Both the position numbers and the translations under genes were made by a program. Under the pieces are notes generated by a model, which was not told the origin of the DNA, made no database searches, and saw only the letters and a program-made list of their open reading frames with translations. Of a stretch of 24,956 bases of DNA, positions 20,874 through 24,956 are shown piece by piece. Every line of letters starts with the position of its first letter. Within the stretch, counting starts at the first letter, position 1. This DNA is from Cudoniella acicularis. Taxonomy: Eukaryota > Ascomycota > Leotiomycetes > Helotiales > Helotiaceae. Where the stretch lies: assembly GCA_013054445.1 (NCBI GenBank), contig JAAMPI010000825.1, forward strand, positions 1 to 24,956. The letters run 5' to 3'.

Positions 20874-20901
20874 ACAAGCAACAAGCAACAAGCAACAAGT
20901 A
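20874..20901. repeat. Four tandem 7-nt units (ACAAGCA)
   Basis: Three exact ACAAGCA units and a fourth ACAAGTA, 33 to 60 nt past the photolyase stop codon, so probably in its 3' UTR. Confidence 0.75.
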
Positions 20902-20933
20902 ACTAGCGTCACGAAGTTTGTACAAGTACAGCA

Positions 20934-22733
20934 TCAAGCCGTATCTCTCCCCAAACCCTCCTTGTATCTCGCGAGACATCTATCCCGGCTCGCCTTATGC
21001 TCGACGATCCTCTCAGGGTACCCCGCTTTCTTCGCCCCCTTTCCCTTGCCCCTTTCATAGGGCTCATGAATAGCCTTCCCTTCAATGCCTTTTAATTCTG
21101 GTATCCATTTTCTTATGTACTCTCCATCGTTGTCGAACTTCTCACTCTGCAATAGTGGGTTGAAAATTCGGAAATAGGGTTGAGGATCAACACCAGTCGA
21201 AGCACTAAACCCCCAACCTCCATTATTTGAAGCGAAGTCTCCATCGATGAGGTGTTCCATGAAATACCGCTCTCCCATGCGCCAGTCTATTAGGAGATGC
21301 TTGGCGAGGAAGGAGGCAACGATCATGCGGCAGCGATTGTGCATCCATCCCGAATGATTCAACTGCCTCATTGCTGCATCCACAATTGGATATCCGGTAC
21401 AGCCTTCACACCAAGCTTTGAAATGCTCGTCGTTGTATTCCCATTCGATATTTGTGTATTCCGGCTTAAATGGCTTGTTCATACACACGTATGGCCAGTG
21501 AGCCATAACATGTTTATAGAAGTCTCGCCAGGCCACCTCGCTGATCCAGGTTTGAATTCCCTGCTTCCCTCCGTCCAGCTTTTTCGTAGTATTGTGGCCC
21601 CGAGCTGCACAAATAGCAGTCCTCGCGCTGAGCGTGCCACTTTTGAAATGCACACTTAATGAAGAAGTCGCTGCCTCAGCAGGAAAGTTTCGGTGGTCTT
21701 GGTAGCCACCAATTCTCTCATCGCAGAACTTCTTCAATCTCTCGTGTGCTTCCTGTTCTCCTGGCGGCCACATGGATTTGAATCTTTTCTTTTCCTCACC
21801 AGTCAGCTTCTTGTTCTCAGGTGCACTTGGAATCTTGCTTTCGAAAAGCTTCGCGCACTGTTCCCTAGCGCTTCCTGGGTTTTTGCTCGGGGCATCGAAC
21901 AGATCAAGCACAGTAGCATTTTGGTGGATGTATGCAACCCATGCTCGATACCAGGGACTGTAGACAGAATACTGTCTTCCGGATCCGCTCGTCAACTCTC
22001 CAGGACTAACAACGCATGTGTCTGGAACCACGTCCATGGCGATACCGTTCTCGAGGCAGGACCGCACCAGTTTGGCTTCTCTTCGTAACTCGTCGACTTC
22101 ATATTCCACATTCGCGAATAAGTGACTTGCACCCCATTCTTTCAAAAGCTCTAGTATCCTCCCAGGAATGGCCTTTCGTTTCTCCACAGTTTCCACGTAT
22201 AGCGGTATGTCCAGTTTTGCCAGATCTTCTTTCAGCACTTCCAATGTTCGCAGTATAAAATCGACGCGGACCGGAGCAGTTAAGTGAGCCTCAAAGTCTT
22301 GTGGACTGACAATATACATCCCAATCAATGGAACGCCCTTCTCTTTTGCTTTCTCGCTAGCCAGATGTAATGATTTGTTGTCTTTTGTTCGTAGGTCGCA
22401 CTTGAACCAATGTACAACAGCATCCTTGACTTGAATTTTCTCCCTTTCGGATTTTGTTTCAGAAAGAGCAGATTCGAGAAGCTCAATAGGCCGTGGTAAA
22501 GCGTCATTGTTGTACGCGTTTACTCGTTCATTCGACATTTCATGAGGGTAGTACTTTCGAAGTACGATCCCATTCTCCTCTGCCTCTTTCGCGTGGGTAT
22601 GAGGTTGTCGCAAATGTTCTGAAGAGCCGCTGCTGATTTTGGGCTTTTTTGAGGCTCCGTTTGTTGGTGCAGAATCCACTGGAGTCGAAGCTTTGCGTTT
22701 TCCGCTTTTTGCTGTTGCTTTCTTGGGAGGCAT
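20934..22733 (-). CDS. phr1: Class I CPD photolyase (PHR1-like)
   Basis: Flavoprotein that uses blue/near-UV light to split cyclobutane pyrimidine dimers in DNA. One uninterrupted exon of 599 codons from the first ATG in frame (22733). The N-terminus (MPPKKATAKSGKRKAS, then KKPKISSG) is basic and nuclear-localisation-like. The antenna-binding alpha/beta domain begins near residue 105 (VVHWFKCDLRTKDN). The FAD-binding helical domain carries ISEVAWRDFYKHVM, GYPIVDAAMRQLNHSGWMHN, LLIDWRMGERYF, NNGGWGFSASTGVDPQPYFR and IFNPL. These hold the Trp residues of the electron-transfer chain and the dimer pocket of class I enzymes. NNGGWGFSAS matches the fungal PHR1 type and argues against cryptochrome-DASH or a (6-4) enzyme. 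The length is normal and the frame intact. The frame stays open upstream of the ATG, described separately. Confidence 0.95.
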   Translation of the reverse strand: MPPKKATAKSGKRKASTPVDSAPTNGASKKPKISSGSSEHLRQPHTHAKEAEENGIVLRKYYPHEMSNERVNAYNNDALPRPIELLESALSETKSEREKIQVKDAVVHWFKCDLRTKDNKSLHLASEKAKEKGVPLIGMYIVSPQDFEAHLTAPVRVDFILRTLEVLKEDLAKLDIPLYVETVEKRKAIPGRILELLKEWGASHLFANVEYEVDELRREAKLVRSCLENGIAMDVVPDTCVVSPGELTSGSGRQYSVYSPWYRAWVAYIHQNATVLDLFDAPSKNPGSAREQCAKLFESKIPSAPENKKLTGEEKKRFKSMWPPGEQEAHERLKKFCDERIGGYQDHRNFPAEAATSSLSVHFKSGTLSARTAICAARGHNTTKKLDGGKQGIQTWISEVAWRDFYKHVMAHWPYVCMNKPFKPEYTNIEWEYNDEHFKAWCEGCTGYPIVDAAMRQLNHSGWMHNRCRMIVASFLAKHLLIDWRMGERYFMEHLIDGDFASNNGGWGFSASTGVDPQPYFRIFNPLLQSEKFDNDGEYIRKWIPELKGIEGKAIHEPYERGKGKGAKKAGYPERIVEHKASRDRCLARYKEGLGRDTA

Positions 22734-22871
22734 GGCGTGAAAGCGAGAGGTTGAAAATGTAGTTCTGTAGGTCTTCGCTGCAACGCGAGGAAAATTTCGT
22801 CCGCGGATGTGAGAATTGAACACGTTAACTTTCCCTAGAAGACTCGTGGTTTAGTGTCGAAATATTAACAT
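22734..22871 (-). other. In-frame upstream extension of phr1 resembling a mitochondrial presequence
   Basis: The phr1 frame is open for 38 further codons, back to an ACG at 22847-22845. It encodes SLLGKVNVFNSHIRGRNF and then PRVAAKTYRTTFSTSRFHA, with seven Lys/Arg, many Ser/Thr and no Asp or Glu, as in mitochondrial targeting sequences. No ATG lies inside it. An ATG in the same frame at 22871-22869 is separated from it by one TAA (22853-22851), six codons later. Budding-yeast Phr1 is known to act in both nucleus and mitochondria. How this extension would be translated here (near-cognate start, readthrough or an unseen splice form) is open. Confidence 0.4.
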
Positions 22872-24725
22872 TGACCAAGGGAAAGAGGTCGGAATTTGAA
22901 AAGAAATTGGGAAAATGGAGCTCGATTGCAACACGATCCTGAGGATCGCAAACCGCGTCTTGAGATCACCTACGTCACCATTTGCTCGCTAAAGCAAGGG
23001 GAACTTTAGTGGCTGATCCCCTAAGTGTCTCACTGAGCACGCTCTAGCTTGTGCTGAGGAGCACCAGCTTTCAGGTACAGCAAACTTCTTTCAGTGTAAA
23101 ATTTTATAATTTAACCTCGCTCTGCAAATGCCGGATACATTCATTTGCAAAGGGATCGGATCCTGTTCTTTGATCTCTTTCTACTTTAACTGTCTCTCAT
23201 CTCGGTAGTTCGGGGTTGGTTTCGTTCCGCTTTGGTGGATAGTCTAGGTAGAATTCGGTTTCCAGACAATATATCCTCTCGCCCTCCTGTATCTGGGCGT
23301 CAAACTGGACGTATGACTGGCACTATATGTCTTTAAGCTTGTGTTGGGCCAATCGAGAAGTGTTCTTACAAGTCCAACCGTCCTGAAAAGAACGCATGCT
23401 CATTGCACCTCCTTTTTCAGGTGGGCATGTTATTGGATTGTTCAACCGATCTATTGCGTCCTAAAATAGGACCTCTCCAGTTGTATGGCTGAATCCGTTG
23501 TTAACATGTACCACATATGGTCGGGTGTGATGTCTTTGAGGAACGTTCCTTCGAACCCATCCTGAATTAGGATGAAGTTCATGATTGTATACTCAGCATG
23601 CTGATGAGGTCCTGACCTTCCATAAATATGTATATTCAAGGATCTCATCCTAGGCGTGATACAATAAATTTCTCACTTGAAATCGAAGACCTTTTTGACC
23701 AAAAACCTTAGTAAGTTACCAAGAACAGATCCGCCTTGTGTGGTGTGCTGGTATTGAAACAAGACTGCAACCTGCAGTTCGGTTTTGGGGCTGCTTGAAA
23801 TGATTCCAAGTATTTAAGCTGGCTTTGAGAGGCAGACAGCGTATTAACTACACTACGCAATGATGGGTGTGCTGAATTCTCGCAATTTCTGCTGAAACTC
23901 TTGAAATTTGTTCTTGTTCATCCATAGCAGTTCCACAAAGCAGAGTAATCAGTTCCAGGTGTAATTTGAAGCATCAGAGCTCTCAAGAATCAACTTTTAG
24001 CTCAGGAGGATTTTGGTGTTAATACATGAAAACAAAAAAGCACGAAGTAAATATCTACTACACATGTTTTTCTTCTGAGGGACTTTGTTGTAGTGCGACC
24101 GTAGAGCGGGAGAAAAGAGAAGAACGCGTAAATTGGGGGTTTTGGATATTTCCTCTTCCCCGGTACCTGGTCAAGAATGTTCAAGGAATATGAGAATTGG
24201 TTGCATCACTCATAACCAAAATCGAGTAGTAGCTGATATTACACCGAAATCCTAGATTAGAAGCCACGCATTAATAATCCATAGTATTCAATCATGTCTG
24301 GCCCGTATCTGTGCTCCGACGAGATGCTCTAACGTCATAGCTCTTCAAAAGGCTAGTATTTATATCAATCTCCGGCTATACAGCTATCGAGATAGCATTC
24401 TCGCTCCTCGAACAAAGAGGCCACCCTGGAGTGGGAACGAGGAGTTTCGAAGAGCCGTTTATTTTAGTCGGGTCGGGTTGGCATCACAAACAAGCAATTG
24501 GCGACAGATCTGGGAAAGGTCGTAGAATTGGTAATCACATGCGTAGAGTGACTATCTCAGCAAATGCCAGCTCGAGCCTATTGTTCTCCACCAGTACGCT
24601 TATCCCGCCTGAATCCCAGTGCAACCCAAACCATAACCGCAAATCTGCAGCCCAGATATCAGTACAACCACTCCATCTTTTGTATTTAGTTTCGTTCGTA
24701 CCAGAGAAACTCCTTGAATGCGCAT
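22872..24725. other. Intergenic region between phr1 and rps21
   Basis: It should hold the phr1 promoter (minus strand) near 22.9 kb and the rps21 3' UTR near 24.7 kb. The only frame with protein-like composition is at 23451-23648. Confidence 0.45.
23451..23648 (-). CDS. Hypothetical 65-codon frame
   Basis: ATG at 23648 and TAG at 23453-23451. It contains IYGRSGPHQHAEYTIMNFIL and then FLKDITPDHMWYML, with a balanced, globular-looking composition. No family is recognised, no promoter motif is evident, and the frame stays open upstream for several codons. It may be a gene relic or chance. Confidence 0.18.
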   Translation of the reverse strand: MRSLNIHIYGRSGPHQHAEYTIMNFILIQDGFEGTFLKDITPDHMWYMLTTDSAIQLERSYFRTQ

Positions 24726-24956
24726 TTATCGTTGAAGGCTTCCACTCCATACGTTCTTCAACAGACCATCTCGTTGCGCCAATCGGTTCAAAGCATCATC
24801 GGACTCGCCCATCGCTCGTACGAAGCCGCAAAGTGCGTAGACTTGGCTCTCGCCTGTGAGTCGACCGTTCTCGTCAACTTTGCCGATTGAAATTTGGACA
24901 GACGCGTGGTCCTTGGCTTTGATGATGCGGTTGGTCGCGCTGCATTTGCGGGGGAC
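24726..24956 (-). CDS. rps21: 40S ribosomal protein eS21 (N-terminus beyond window)
   Basis: Component of the small cytosolic ribosomal subunit. The 77 codons seen begin at the right edge with [20 protein letters not shown], then [28 protein letters not shown], and [15 protein letters not shown], a near-exact eS21 pattern. The family has about 87 residues, so roughly 11 N-terminal residues and any 5' introns lie outside. The stop is TAA at 24728-24726. The C-terminal tail SGSLQR differs from the short tail of yeast (SYSR), but such tails vary. There is no intron in the visible part. Confidence 0.95.
   Translation of the reverse strand, partial: VPRKCSATNRIIKAKDHASVQISIGKVDENGRLTGESQVYALCGFVRAMGESDDALNRLAQRDGLLKNVWSGSLQR

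Noticed and set aside
21297..22258. Plus-strand frames of up to 131 codons opposite phr1
   Set aside because: They are antisense shadows of the photolyase coding sequence.
24431..24859. 142-codon plus-strand frame
   Set aside because: It overlaps the antisense of eS21 and has no resemblance to any family.
1..24956. tRNA genes, transposons with terminal repeats, CRISPR arrays
   Set aside because: No B-box with a matching A-box and cloverleaf, no long terminal repeats or transposase domains, and no regularly spaced repeats were found by eye.

Overview
The window looks like nuclear DNA of a filamentous ascomycete (Pezizomycotina). Introns are short (46-86 nt) GT-AG introns, several with clear CTAAC/CTGAC branch sites. 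The protein families are typical of such fungi: an FCY2-type permease, a secretory LicD protein with a Lys/Glu-rich tail, a PHR1-type photolyase and ribosomal protein eS21. The species cannot be fixed from the sequence alone.

Layout. Bases 1-6.3 kb are gene-poor and decayed. They hold two minus-strand paralogues for small secreted Pro/Asn/Gly-repeat proteins, one cut by the left edge and one with a frame break at a C6 run. Each has a TATA-like box and an identical 17-nt upstream element. The same stretch holds the remains of an ankyrin-repeat gene (about 2.2-3.0 kb) and of a fungal Zn2Cys6 transcription factor C-terminus (about 5.8-6.3 kb). From 6.65 to 8.40 kb (minus) is an intact four-exon purine-cytosine permease of the NCS1 family. 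From 9.85 to 11.3 kb there are weak coding relics, a 50-nt inverted repeat and a 74-nt-period direct duplication. From 11.99 to 12.91 kb (plus) is an intact four-exon short-chain dehydrogenase. From 15.61 to 17.22 kb (minus) is a seven-exon LicD-family gene with a 10-nt microexon. From 20.93 to 22.73 kb (minus) is an intronless class I CPD photolyase. At the right edge is the 3' part of rps21 (minus).

The intact genes do not form an evident pathway or cluster. The window reads as a decayed accessory stretch on the left passing into ordinary, widely spaced genes on the right.

Most interesting are: (1) the Pro/Asn-rich secreted paralogues, whose introns are all phase 0 and fall after the same terminal Pro codon, so each exon is a portable repeat module; (2) a strong mitochondrial-presequence-like extension in frame upstream of the photolyase ATG, reachable only by a near-cognate start, by stop readthrough from an in-frame ATG, or through an unseen transcript form; (3) the 10-nt and 24-nt exons of the LicD gene.
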